From: Pseudomonas trivialis
Lineage (GTDB): Bacteria > Pseudomonadota > Gammaproteobacteria > Pseudomonadales > Pseudomonadaceae
DNA length: 64,000 bases
Direction: 5' to 3'
NCBI RefSeq assembly: GCF_001439805.1
Contig: NZ_JYLK01000002.1
Location: 124,001-188,000 of the forward strand
Within the stretch, counting starts at the first letter, position 1, and each line of letters opens with the position of its first letter. The notes beneath the pieces were generated by a model. The model was not told the DNA's origin. It worked only from the letters and a program-made list of their open reading frames with translations, and searched no databases. Positions 8,487 through 17,678 of this stretch are shown here, in pieces. The translations under genes and the position numbers were made by a program.

Positions 8487-9840
8487 CTCGATTGCCGTGC
8501 GTCTGAGCGGGCTGTTCACCCTGGTGGCGGCGCTGATCTTTCTGTTGATCGGCGGCGTGCTGTACCAGCAGGTGGATCGCGGCCTGGGCCTGTTGCCAGG
8601 GGCCGAGCTGGATGCCCGTTACAGCGTGCTGGAGTCCTCGGTCAATCGCTTCGGCACGCCGGAGCACTGGGTAAAGATCCGCGCCAAGCTCAAGCTGCTC
8701 AGTGAAGAAGACAAGCGCATCCGCTTCTGGGTGGTCAGCCGTGATCCCAACTACGAGTACGGCGAGCCGGACGCGCAGATTCGCGCATTCGCCGCCGGCC
8801 CCGTCGGCAAGCGCGATTTGCGCCTGCCGGGCCATGCCTACCCGTTCAAGGTGCTCGTGAGCCAGTTCGCCGCCCGGGACCAGCGCCCACCGCTGCGTTT
8901 CATGATTGCCATCGACACCGAGAACTTCCGCGCCACCCAGCACCACCTGCTGGTGGCATTGGTCAGCCTGGCGCTGGTCGGCGTGGTGCTGGCTTCGCTG
9001 CTGGGGTTCTGGGTGGCGCGCATCGGCCTCAAGCCGCTGCAAAGGCTTTCCGGCGAAGCCAGCAAACTGGCGCCACCCAAACTTTCCGGGCGCCTGCAAC
9101 TGTCGCCGCTGCCGCCGGAACTGAGTCAGTTCGTCAACGCGTTCAACGCCACCCTCGACCGCGTCGAGCAGGCCTATTCACGCCTGGAATCGTTCAATGC
9201 CGACGTGGCCCACGAATTGCGCTCGCCACTGACCAACCTGATCGGGCAGACCCAGGTGGCCCTTACACGCGGGCGCTCGGCCGAGCATTACTTCGAGGTG
9301 CTGCAATCGAACCTGGAAGAACTCGAGCGCCTGCGCTCGATCATCAACGACATGCTGTTCCTGGCCAGCGCCGACCAGGGCAGCAAGGCCACCAAACTGA
9401 TCGAAAGCTCCCTGGCCGATGAAGTGGCAACCACGCTCGACTACCTGGACTTTATCCTCGAAGACGCCCAGGTCGAAGTGCGGGTACAGGGCGACGCCCA
9501 GGTGCAGATCGAAAAAGCCCACCTGCGCCGTGCATTGATCAACCTGCTGAGTAATGCGGTGCAACACACCGCGCCGGGGCAGGTCATCGAAGTGACTATC
9601 GAGGTGCAACAGCATCAGGTGGTGATTGGGGTGACCAACCCCGGCGAGGCGATTGCCTACGAGCATTTGCCGCGGTTGTTCGAGCGCTTCTATCGGGTGG
9701 ACGCGTCACGCAGCAACAGTGGGGCCAATCACGGGCTGGGGCTTGCCATCGTCAAGGCGATTGCGTTGATGCATGGCGGCGATGTATTCGTGCGCAGCGA
9801 AAGTGGTGCGAATACCTTCGGCATCACCCTGCCCCTCTAA
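8476..9840 (+). CDS. Sensor histidine kinase (heavy-metal-sensor type)
   Basis: A 454-residue membrane kinase, partner of the regulator just upstream. It has TM1 (LSGLFTLVAALIFLLIGGVL), a periplasmic sensor domain of about 120 residues, TM2 (LLVALVSLALVGVVLASLLGF), HAMP, a HisKA domain with phosphoacceptor His246 in DVAHELRSPLTN, and a HATPase_c domain with N box (LINLLSNAVQH) and G2 box (HGLGLAIVKAI). The GTG at 8476 is preferred: it lies inside the end of the regulator gene (11-base overlap, typical coupling) and places TM1 at the N-terminus. The family is often annotated as heavy-metal sensor, yet the adjacent pump has drug-pump motifs, so the signal is open. Confidence 0.93.
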   Translation: MSVDSIAVRLSGLFTLVAALIFLLIGGVLYQQVDRGLGLLPGAELDARYSVLESSVNRFGTPEHWVKIRAKLKLLSEEDKRIRFWVVSRDPNYEYGEPDAQIRAFAAGPVGKRDLRLPGHAYPFKVLVSQFAARDQRPPLRFMIAIDTENFRATQHHLLVALVSLALVGVVLASLLGFWVARIGLKPLQRLSGEASKLAPPKLSGRLQLSPLPPELSQFVNAFNATLDRVEQAYSRLESFNADVAHELRSPLTNLIGQTQVALTRGRSAEHYFEVLQSNLEELERLRSIINDMLFLASADQGSKATKLIESSLADEVATTLDYLDFILEDAQVEVRVQGDAQVQIEKAHLRRALINLLSNAVQHTAPGQVIEVTIEVQQHQVVIGVTNPGEAIAYEHLPRLFERFYRVDASRSNSGANHGLGLAIVKAIALMHGGDVFVRSESGANTFGITLPL

Positions 9841-9896
9841 ACACTGTTGCGGTTTGGGCAACAGTCATTATCTTGTTACACTCTTCGGTTCCAAAA

Positions 9897-9923
9897 GCCG
9901 CTGCTCTTCAGCGGTTTTTTTTT
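9897..9923 (+). terminator. Rho-independent terminator of the efflux operon
   Basis: The stem CCGCT/AGCGG has a 7-base loop and is followed by nine T residues, 57 bases after the kinase stop. It also lies only 22 bases before the porin start, so the porin is either transcribed from a promoter upstream of the hairpin and attenuated by it, or from an overlapping start. Confidence 0.7.
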
Positions 9924-9945
9924 GCCATCCATAAAGGAGCCACCG

Positions 9946-11262
9946 GTGCAGACCTCGCTCACCCCGTTATTCCTCGCCCTTGCAGCAACGCTCAGCCCCC
10001 TCGCCCACGCAGCCGACACCTCCCCCGCCAACGGCTTCGTCGAAGGCTCCAGCCTCAAGCTCAACGCCCGCAACTACTACATGAACCGCGACCGTCGCGA
10101 CATTCATACCGATGACAGCAAGGAGTGGGGCCAGGGCGTTCTCGGCACGTTCGAGTCCGGCTACACCCAGGGGCCCGTGGGTTTCGGCCTGGACGCCCAT
10201 GCCATGATCGGCCTCAAACTCGACGGCGGTGGCGGCACCGACGGTTCCAGCATCCTTCCCTACGGCGGTGGCAACGGCAAGGCGCCCGGCGCGTTCTCGA
10301 CCGCTGGCGGCACCCTGAAAATGCGCGCGTTCGATACGGAGCTCAAGGCCGGCGACCTGTTCCTCAACAACCCGGTGATCGCCGGCGGCATGACCCGCAT
10401 GCTGCCCCAGACCTTCCGTGGCGTCAGCCTGACCAACCACAGTATCGACGGCTGGCTGTTCGAAGGCGGCCAGGCCAGTTTCACCAAGCTCTACAACCAG
10501 AGCGGCCACCGACGCATCGGCACCAGTTACGGCGCACTGCCGCTGAACACCGACAGCCGGCACCTGAACTGGGCCGGCGTATCGTTCAGCGCCATTCCCA
10601 GCGTGACCAGCAACCTCTACGCCTCCGAACTCAAGGACGTGTGGCAGCAGTACTACTACGACCTGGACTACACCTATGTGGTGAACGAGATGATCAGTCT
10701 CAATCCCGGCCTGCACTACTACCACACCCAGGACACCGGACAGTCGCTGTTGGGGGCGATCGACAACAACACCTACAGCCTGCACTTCACCGTCGCCGCC
10801 GGCCATCACAGCGTCACTGCCGCGTACCAGCGGGTCAACGGCAACACTCCGTTTGACTACATTGCCCAGGGCGACAGCGTATTCATCGACAACTCCCAGC
10901 AGTACTCGGACTTCAACGGCCCCAATGAACGCTCGTGGAAACTCAAGTACGCCTATAACTTCGGCGGCCTGGGCCTGCCCGGCCTGACCTCGGCGGTGTC
11001 CTACATCAGCGGCCAGACCGATCTGACCAGCGTCGACCCGCGCAGCCGTGGCTACAGCGCGTGGTACAGCGCCGACGGCAAGGACGCCCGGCACTGGGAA
11101 CGGGATATCGACTTGAAGTATGTGGTGCAGAGCGGCAAGGCCAAGGACCTCGCCGTGCGTCTGCAATGGGCGACCCACCGAGGCAGCAACGGCTACTCGG
11201 CGGTGGACCGGGACGTGGATGAGTACCGCATGATCCTCGACTATCCATTCGAAGTGTTCTGA
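9946..11262 (+). CDS. OprD-family outer-membrane porin
   Basis: A 438-residue substrate-specific porin of the OprD family (18-strand barrel taking up amino acids, peptides or organic acids). A signal peptide ([17 protein letters not shown]) is followed by family hallmarks: [61 protein letters not shown], and a C-terminal strand with aromatic end ([10 protein letters not shown]). The GTG at 9946 is chosen for the AAGGAG ribosome site 8 bases upstream. The substrate cannot be read from the sequence. Its nearness to the efflux operon is probably incidental, since a terminator lies between. Confidence 0.93.
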   Translation: MQTSLTPLFLALAATLSPLAHAADTSPANGFVEGSSLKLNARNYYMNRDRRDIHTDDSKEWGQGVLGTFESGYTQGPVGFGLDAHAMIGLKLDGGGGTDGSSILPYGGGNGKAPGAFSTAGGTLKMRAFDTELKAGDLFLNNPVIAGGMTRMLPQTFRGVSLTNHSIDGWLFEGGQASFTKLYNQSGHRRIGTSYGALPLNTDSRHLNWAGVSFSAIPSVTSNLYASELKDVWQQYYYDLDYTYVVNEMISLNPGLHYYHTQDTGQSLLGAIDNNTYSLHFTVAAGHHSVTAAYQRVNGNTPFDYIAQGDSVFIDNSQQYSDFNGPNERSWKLKYAYNFGGLGLPGLTSAVSYISGQTDLTSVDPRSRGYSAWYSADGKDARHWERDIDLKYVVQSGKAKDLAVRLQWATHRGSNGYSAVDRDVDEYRMILDYPFEVF

Positions 11263-11349
11263 CGTGCAAAATCTTTCTTTTTAGCAGGGCATTCACTTTT
11301 CATCGGGTAGAACTAAACTGCCAGCATCTGTGCTGCTGAAGTCTGCCCG

Positions 11350-12846
11350 ATGAATAAACGCTCTGGTCGCACCCCGCCTGCCCACCCGGAACTGTTGCTG
11401 ATGTTGGGCAGCGGTCTTACCGTCGCGCTGATTGTGATCATCGTCACGGCGCTGTTGATCCGTGAGCATGCCAGCACACTGCTGGCGGCCACGCGCTCGA
11501 CCACCAACATTGCCCAGTTGATCAATGCCGATGTGCTGCGCAACGTCGAGCTGTACGACCTGGCTCTCACCGGGTTGATCGAGGCCAGGCAACGCGAAGA
11601 CTTGTCCGGGGTGGCTGCGGATATCCGCCATCAGGTGCAGTTTGATCTGTCCACCGCCGCGCCCTACAAGGGCGAAGTGCTGTTGCTGGACGCCCAGGGC
11701 AATGTGATCGCAGACTCCTCGACCCTCAAACCCACGTCGCGTAATTTTGCCAACCGTGATTATTTCCAGGCGCACGTCAGGGATGCACAGGCCGGATTGT
11801 TCATCAGCCGCCCCTTCAGGATTCACTGCAACTGCGACCAGGTCTGGCGCATGGCATTCAGCCGGCGCGTATCGGGGCCCAACGGCGAGTTCGCCGGCGT
11901 CGCGGTGGCAACCATGCGCCTGGCCTATTTCGACCAGTTGTTCAGCAGCCTGACCATCGGCAACGGCAGCAGCATCAACCTGTTGAGCAGCAAAGGCGTC
12001 CTGTTGGCCCAGCAGCCCCTGCTGGAGCGCGACATGATCGACAAGGACCTGAGCGACCGGCCCAACTTCAAGCGAATACTGCGGGAGGGCATGGGCAGTT
12101 TCCAGGCGATTTCCGCCATCAGCGGCAAGGAGCGCCTGTACACCTTCACCAGTGTCGGCGCGCTGCCACTGATCGTGGTGGTGGCGTTGTCCAGCGAGGA
12201 TGTCTTCGCTCAATGGCACCGCGCGGCGCTGCTGACCGGCGGGGCCACCGGCATATTGTGCATTGGCGTGCTGTGGCTGAGCTGGATGCTGCGCCGCGAA
12301 CTGCGACGTCGTCATCGCGCCGAGCGGGTGCTGTCGGAACTGGCCGCCACCGATGCGCTGACCGGCCTGCCCAACCGTCGCATCCTTGACGAGCGCCTGC
12401 GCCTGGAGTGGGACCGCGCCCAGCGTTCCACCGAGTCGCTTACGCTGCTGATGATCGATGTGGACCACTTCAAGGCCTTCAACGACCGGCATGGCCATAA
12501 CGGCGGCGATGAGGCACTGCGCAACGTGGCGCAGGTGATCGGCAGCAACATACGCCGCCCCGCTGACCTGGCGGCGCGCTATGGCGGGGAAGAGTTTGCA
12601 GTGGTGCTGCCGCATACCGACGCCAAGGGCGCCTGGGTGATTGCCGAGCATATCCGCAGTGGTGTGGCGCATTTGCCGAAGGTGACGGTGGACGGTCGCC
12701 CCATCACCGTGAGCATCGGCATGAGTACCTGGAACAAGCGCAGTCGAACGTCTCTGGAGGCGTTGCTGCTCAGTGCGGATCAGGCGTTGTATGAGGCCAA
12801 GCACACGGGCCGCAACCGGATTGTGGATGCCGCAGACCTGGGCTGA
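11350..12846 (+). CDS. Membrane diguanylate cyclase with periplasmic Cache sensor
   Basis: A 498-residue cyclic-di-GMP synthase. TM1 (LLLMLGSGLTVALIVIIVTALLI, about 15-37) and TM2 (about 290-310) flank a periplasmic double-Cache (PDC) domain with NFANRDYFQAH and FSRRVSGPNGEFAGV. The cytoplasmic GGDEF domain (about 330-490) has an intact active site GGEEF at 412-416, the substrate signature DALTGLPNRR, and an intact inhibitory I-site RPAD placed five residues before it. It therefore should be active and product-inhibited. No EAL domain is present. The gene appears to stand alone, with a convergent terminator just after its stop. Confidence 0.93.
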   Translation: MNKRSGRTPPAHPELLLMLGSGLTVALIVIIVTALLIREHASTLLAATRSTTNIAQLINADVLRNVELYDLALTGLIEARQREDLSGVAADIRHQVQFDLSTAAPYKGEVLLLDAQGNVIADSSTLKPTSRNFANRDYFQAHVRDAQAGLFISRPFRIHCNCDQVWRMAFSRRVSGPNGEFAGVAVATMRLAYFDQLFSSLTIGNGSSINLLSSKGVLLAQQPLLERDMIDKDLSDRPNFKRILREGMGSFQAISAISGKERLYTFTSVGALPLIVVVALSSEDVFAQWHRAALLTGGATGILCIGVLWLSWMLRRELRRRHRAERVLSELAATDALTGLPNRRILDERLRLEWDRAQRSTESLTLLMIDVDHFKAFNDRHGHNGGDEALRNVAQVIGSNIRRPADLAARYGGEEFAVVLPHTDAKGAWVIAEHIRSGVAHLPKVTVDGRPITVSIGMSTWNKRSRTSLEALLLSADQALYEAKHTGRNRIVDAADLG

Positions 12847-12872
12847 AAAACGCCTGCCCACGAGAACAGGCG
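12846..12872 (-). terminator. Terminator for the 12890-13897 gene
   Basis: Read on the minus strand, CGCCTG-loop-CAGGCG is followed by TTTTT. It lies 18 bases beyond the stop of the minus-strand gene and abuts the end of the convergent diguanylate cyclase gene. Confidence 0.65.
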
Positions 12873-12889
12873 CGCTCCGAGTACGGCGT

Positions 12890-13897
12890 TTAATATGTAA
12901 GGCTGGCCTCCGTCGAGGCGCTGACATAGGGTTGGGCCCCGACGGAGACGTCTACCTGAAACGGCCACTCCTTGGGCAACAGCGAAGCATCGACAGTGAA
13001 ATTGGCGTCCAACCGAACGCCGGGTGATACGGACACTTCGGTTTTTGGAGGCGTCTCTTTTGCAAAGTCAGTGCTCAATGTCACTTTGTACTTGACCGTG
13101 ACCCCTGGCAAGACACCGGCACCCGCATTGAAGTTAAAAGGACCGGCGTTGCCATTGAAGTTCAGAGAGCTTCGCGGCAGGAAGCTGTAACTGTTGGAGA
13201 TGGACACCGTATTATCAAAATTCGGCGTTACCTTCGCCTCTCCAGTAGGTACCATGAAGAACAACTCGACGCCCGGGCCACCCAGTTTGAACTCTTGCTG
13301 CGTCTGATGCGTAACAGCCTGATTCACCCCAGCGCCAGCCCCGAATGGTGGGACTGAAACATTCCCCCCTGCCCCGACATTCCCCGTGAAGCGCTGAGTG
13401 GTCGTCAGTGTGGGATTGAAATTGGCGCTTGCAGTAAAGGACAGGTCTGGATTGAGATTGGCGCTGAACTGCGGAGCATTGAACGTCAACCATTTGGAGA
13501 CGCCGACGCCGCCAGTGATACCAAGCCCCGTCCCCGCGATATTGGAAATGCCTGCCTTTAAAAAGGCATCCAGTTCAAGGCGCATCTTGGGCGTGACGCT
13601 GACATTGAGACCGCCGGCGTCGTTTGGGCGCAGAACAATTTCGGGTAGAAACCGCGCAGTCGCGCTAGCACCTGCACCCAAGTCTCCAAGTTTGCCGCTG
13701 GCCGCGATCTTGGCAAATGTACTGGGAGAGAAAGTGAAGGTGGGAATCGGTTGAAACTTGGCGGTGCCTTCGAACACCTTGGAGGTATAGGGAGCAGTGA
13801 AGGCCTGCGCAGGTGGTTGTTTATTCACCTCACCACTATTTGTTGGCGGCAGCTGGCTGGGCAGATGATGCAGGGGGTTTGGGAGAATTTGGCTCAT
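12890..13897 (-). CDS. Uncharacterised protein, candidate type III-secreted effector (paralogue A)
   Basis: A 335-residue protein of no family I recognise. The N-terminus (MSQILPNPLHHLPSQLPP) is Pro/Ser/Gln-rich, has Ile at position 4, and has no acidic residue before Glu23; there is no signal peptide and no Cys. The remainder is Gly/Asn/Thr/Ser-rich with alternating hydrophobics, suggesting beta structure. It shares with the upstream paralogue FQPIPT, a TP..R.EL.A segment, GGPGV, and NFDNTVSISNSY (NFDRTVSISNSY there), followed by AKE.PP. A HrpL-type promoter match lies at 14012-14040, giving a leader of about 110 bases. No chaperone or secretion genes lie beside it. An effector role is inferred only from the promoter and N-terminus; another secreted or structural role is possible. 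Confidence 0.75.
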   Translation of the reverse strand: MSQILPNPLHHLPSQLPPTNSGEVNKQPPAQAFTAPYTSKVFEGTAKFQPIPTFTFSPSTFAKIAASGKLGDLGAGASATARFLPEIVLRPNDAGGLNVSVTPKMRLELDAFLKAGISNIAGTGLGITGGVGVSKWLTFNAPQFSANLNPDLSFTASANFNPTLTTTQRFTGNVGAGGNVSVPPFGAGAGVNQAVTHQTQQEFKLGGPGVELFFMVPTGEAKVTPNFDNTVSISNSYSFLPRSSLNFNGNAGPFNFNAGAGVLPGVTVKYKVTLSTDFAKETPPKTEVSVSPGVRLDANFTVDASLLPKEWPFQVDVSVGAQPYVSASTEASLTY

Positions 13898-14011
13898 CGC
13901 TAATACACTCGCTTCAATTGGTTTTGTGCAGCCTCTTCATGAATTGACGAATAACCACTCGAGTGTCGCTCACATCTGCGAATGTCGTAAATTCAACGGC
14001 TTCACGCAGAC

Positions 14012-14040
14012 TTTGTGGGACACAGCTAGGTATCAGTTCC
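14012..14040 (-). promoter_or_regulatory. HrpL-type (hrp box) promoter candidate upstream of paralogue A
   Basis: On the minus strand GGAACT (14035-14040), a 16-base spacer, then CCACAAA (14012-14018). The established HrpL consensus is GGAAC(C/T)-N15/16-CCACNNA, so every defined position matches. It stands 114 bases before the start codon of the 12890-13897 gene. A near-identical arrangement precedes the paralogous gene. Confidence 0.7.
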
Positions 14041-14067
14041 TACAAGCACACCGTAGGTAGTTTCAAC

Positions 14068-14098
14068 AAATGTCAGGGGATATTTCCCCCCGACATTT
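14068..14098 (-). terminator. Hairpin after paralogue B, probable terminator
   Basis: AAATGTC-A-GGGG, ATATTT loop, CCCC-CC-GACATTT: a strong inverted repeat directly downstream of the 14112-15128 gene on the minus strand. The 3' side ends in ATTTGTTG instead of a long T run, so termination may be partial. The hairpin ends 28 bases before the hrp-box candidate of the next gene. Confidence 0.5.
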
Positions 14099-14111
14099 AT
14101 ATGTTCAGCCC

Positions 14112-15128
14112 TTACATCGTGTAGCGTCCACCACCCGCCAGTGACGCGCCTGGATTGAAACCAACTTCCGCCGATATATTCAAAGGCGATCCGCTGGGAA
14201 ACAGACTCACCTTGAAACCGAAGGAACCATCAACACTGACCCCTGACCTCGCCGAGAACACATGCCTCGGAGGCGCCTCCTTTGCAGGATCGGTATTGAA
14301 GATGACGGTGTGCTCAACGGTGAATGACGATCCCGCTCCCAGGCGCGCGCTGACATCCAACTGGCCGGGATGAATTTGCGCACTCACGCTGGTCTTGGGA
14401 GAAAAGGTGTAACTGTTCGAGATAGATACCGTTCTATCGAAGTTACTGGATATTTTCGGTTGTCCGGTGGCGCTCAACTCAAACTGAACACCTGGCCCAC
14501 CCACTCTTATTTGCTGGCCAAGACTATTGGAAAAATTTTGATTCACGCCAACACTGGCGACGCCCGCGCCAAAGCCCACGCTGCCATTCAGGTTTAACGA
14601 TTGCTCACTGCCAAGCGTGGGATTTAAATCAGCATTGGCTTTGAATACGCCAGTGGGTTCGAGAGTGGCCCTGAATTCTGGAGCGCCAAAGGTAAACTTC
14701 TGTGAACCACCCAGCCCACCACTCACGCCCACTCCGGTTTTAAAGATATCCGTCAGGCCTGCGCGGACTGCTGCGCCTAATTCAACTTCCAACCGTGGGG
14801 TAAAACCCACTGTGACGCCGCCAGTGTCTGTCGGACCGACCTTGATCAACGGATCGAATCGTATCGTCTTGCTGATGCCCGCGCTGACAAGACCAGGAAT
14901 CAGGTTGACTGTCGCCCTTAAGATAAAATCAGTTTTCGGACGAATCGTCAGCGTGGGGATTGGTTGAAACGAAGCCTGACCACCGAACGCGTCCACAGTA
15001 TAGGCGGACGTCCACGCACGCGGCGCCTGGTTGGAATTGGGGCCTTGTTGCTGCTTGTTTATGCTTGCTTCGTTTTGTGCCTGAATATTAGCGGGATGGT
15101 AAGTTTGAGTCGGATATAAACCATTCAT
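14112..15128 (-). CDS. Uncharacterised protein, candidate type III-secreted effector (paralogue B)
   Basis: A 338-residue paralogue of the next gene on the same strand; no known domain recognised. The N-terminus (MNGLYPTQTYHPANIQAQ) has Leu at position 4, no acidic residue before Glu20, and a Gln/Asn-rich stretch to about residue 36. No signal peptide, no Cys. The body from about residue 45 aligns along its length with paralogue A (AYTVDAFGG.ASFQPIPTLTI; GGVTVGFTPRLEVEL; VGGPGVQFEL; NFDRTVSISNSYTFSP; DPAKEAPP). A HrpL-type promoter match lies at 15252-15280, and AAGAG stands 9 bases before the ATG. Base composition is visibly more AT-rich than the flanking genes, suggesting horizontal acquisition. 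Function unknown; effector status is inference. Confidence 0.75.
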   Translation of the reverse strand: MNGLYPTQTYHPANIQAQNEASINKQQQGPNSNQAPRAWTSAYTVDAFGGQASFQPIPTLTIRPKTDFILRATVNLIPGLVSAGISKTIRFDPLIKVGPTDTGGVTVGFTPRLEVELGAAVRAGLTDIFKTGVGVSGGLGGSQKFTFGAPEFRATLEPTGVFKANADLNPTLGSEQSLNLNGSVGFGAGVASVGVNQNFSNSLGQQIRVGGPGVQFELSATGQPKISSNFDRTVSISNSYTFSPKTSVSAQIHPGQLDVSARLGAGSSFTVEHTVIFNTDPAKEAPPRHVFSARSGVSVDGSFGFKVSLFPSGSPLNISAEVGFNPGASLAGGGRYTM

Positions 15129-15251
15129 GGCAAATGCTCTTTAGGAGTGACTAATCATTATTTTTTTCACGTCGACCTCATCCAATATTCATACTCCGCT
15201 CAAACTTCATCCCTACTTGCATATTGAATGATTCGACGGGCTTACGTTTAA

Positions 15252-15280
15252 CTTGTGGCACAAGCCAAAGTATCAGTTCC
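15252..15280 (-). promoter_or_regulatory. HrpL-type (hrp box) promoter candidate upstream of paralogue B
   Basis: On the minus strand GGAACT (15275-15280), 16-base spacer, CCACAAG (15252-15258). This matches the HrpL consensus except for the last, weakly conserved base of the -10 element. It lies 123 bases before the start codon. The four spacer bases after GGAACT (GATA) and the element TGACATTT(A/G)TTGAAA about 20 bases further upstream are shared with the paralogue A promoter. Confidence 0.65.
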
Positions 15281-15334
15281 CACAAAAAAAATTTGCAGGT
15301 TTCAATAAATGTCAACCGCAGTGAGTTTTTGAAC

Positions 15335-15367
15335 AAAAAAAAAGGCCACCCGAAGGCAGCCTTTAAA
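15335..15367 (-). terminator. Rho-independent terminator of lpxC / dcw cluster
   Basis: On the minus strand AAAGGCTGCC-TTCG-GGTGGCCTTT followed by a long T run, 24 bases after the lpxC stop. A classical UUCG-tetraloop terminator ending the division cluster transcript and insulating it from the island beyond. Confidence 0.9.
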
Positions 15368-15390
15368 AACTAAAGAAAGAGAGTTGTTAC

Positions 15391-16338
<948 letters not shown>

Positions 16339-16354
16339 TCAACAAAGGCTGGCG

Positions 16355-16383
16355 ATAATAGCAGACCAGACCTTTGCTGAACA
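16355..16383 (-). promoter_or_regulatory. Possible lpxC promoter
   Basis: On the minus strand TGTTCA (16378-16383), 17 bases, TATTAT (16355-16360), about 50 bases before the lpxC start. The -10 is good and the -35 weak, so this is a tentative sigma-70 promoter within the ftsZ-lpxC gap. Confidence 0.4.
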
Positions 16384-16414
16384 CCAATCACCTTCATAGC
16401 CCTGATACATTCCA

Positions 16415-17611
16415 TTAATCGGCCTGACGACGCAGGAATGCCGGGATGTCCAGGTAATCCAGGTCATCTTGCGGATTCGGGCTACGGGACGCAGCAGCAC
16501 CGGCCTGAGCCTGGTTGCGCATCACGGTCGGACGGTCCAGATCACGGTAATTTACCGACGGCAGTTCCTGGCGCGCAGGCGCTGGAGCGGCAGCCGACTG
16601 GCTCGCCTGGCTGCTGTGCAGGGTGTTGTCGATGACCTTTACAGGCTTCTCGATTTTCGCACCCAGGCCGGTGGCAACCACGGTTACGTGCAGCTCGTCG
16701 CGCATGTCCGGATCGATAACGGTACCGACCTTGACCATGGCGTGCTCGGACGCGAAGGCTTCGATGATGCTGCCCACGTCGGAGTACTCACCCAGGGACA
16801 GGTCAGGGCCGGCAGTGATGTTCACCAGAATGCCGCGAGCACCTTGCAGGTTCACGTCTTCGAGCAGCGGGTTGCGGATGGCCGCTTCGGTGGCTTCACG
16901 CGCACGGTTCGGACCGCTGGCGCAGCCAGTGCCCATCATCGCCATGCCCATTTCGCTCATCACGGTACGTACGTCGGCAAAGTCGACGTTGATCATGCCT
17001 GGACGCTTGATGATGTCGGAGATACCGCGCACGGCACCGGCCAGTACATCGTCAGCCTTGGCGAACGCGGACAGCAGGCTTGCGTCCTTGCCCAGGATGG
17101 TCAGCAGCTTCTCGTTGGGGATGGTGATCAACGAGTCGACGCTTTCAGACAGCAGACGGATACCTTCGTCGGCGATCTGCATGCGCTTGCGGCCTTCGAA
17201 CGGGAACGGACGCGTTACCACGGCAACGGTCAGAATGCCCATTTCCTTGGCCACTTCGGCAATGATCGGCGCAGCACCAGTACCGGTACCGCCGCCCATG
17301 CCGGTGGTGATGAACACCATGTTGGTGCCTTGCAGCACTTCGGCAATACGCTCGCGGTCTTCCAGCGCGGCCTGACGGCCGACTTCCGGATTGGCGCCAG
17401 CGCCGAGGCCCTTGGTCACAGCTGTGCCCAATTGCAGGATGGTCCGCGCGCCGATGCTTTTCAGCGCCTGGGCATCAGTGTTGGCGCAGATGAATTCAAC
17501 GCCTTCAATGTTGCTCTTGACCATATGGTTGACAGCGTTACCGCCGCCACCGCCGACACCGATTACTTTGATAACCGGGCTAGCGGGGATGTTGTCTACG
17601 AGTTCGAACAT
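16415..17611 (-). CDS. ftsZ: Cell division protein FtsZ
   Basis: A 398-residue tubulin-like GTPase that polymerises into the Z ring. The GTP-binding signature GGGTGTGAAPIIAEVAKEMG and the N-terminal KVIGVGGGGGNAVNHM are intact, and the conserved C-terminal peptide that binds FtsA/ZipA is present (DDLDYLDIPAFLRRQAD). The ATG at 17611 (MFELVDNIPASP) is preceded by GGAGAGG; the reading frame is open further upstream but that stretch lies in the ftsA coding region. It follows ftsA by 67 bases. Confidence 0.98.
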   Translation of the reverse strand: MFELVDNIPASPVIKVIGVGGGGGNAVNHMVKSNIEGVEFICANTDAQALKSIGARTILQLGTAVTKGLGAGANPEVGRQAALEDRERIAEVLQGTNMVFITTGMGGGTGTGAAPIIAEVAKEMGILTVAVVTRPFPFEGRKRMQIADEGIRLLSESVDSLITIPNEKLLTILGKDASLLSAFAKADDVLAGAVRGISDIIKRPGMINVDFADVRTVMSEMGMAMMGTGCASGPNRAREATEAAIRNPLLEDVNLQGARGILVNITAGPDLSLGEYSDVGSIIEAFASEHAMVKVGTVIDPDMRDELHVTVVATGLGAKIEKPVKVIDNTLHSSQASQSAAAPAPARQELPSVNYRDLDRPTVMRNQAQAGAAASRSPNPQDDLDYLDIPAFLRRQAD

Positions 17612-17678
17612 GTTCCCTCTCCTTTCATTTTCTCTAGTTTTTTCGCCTACTGCTTTGCTGCGGTGTTGCGGTAAATCG

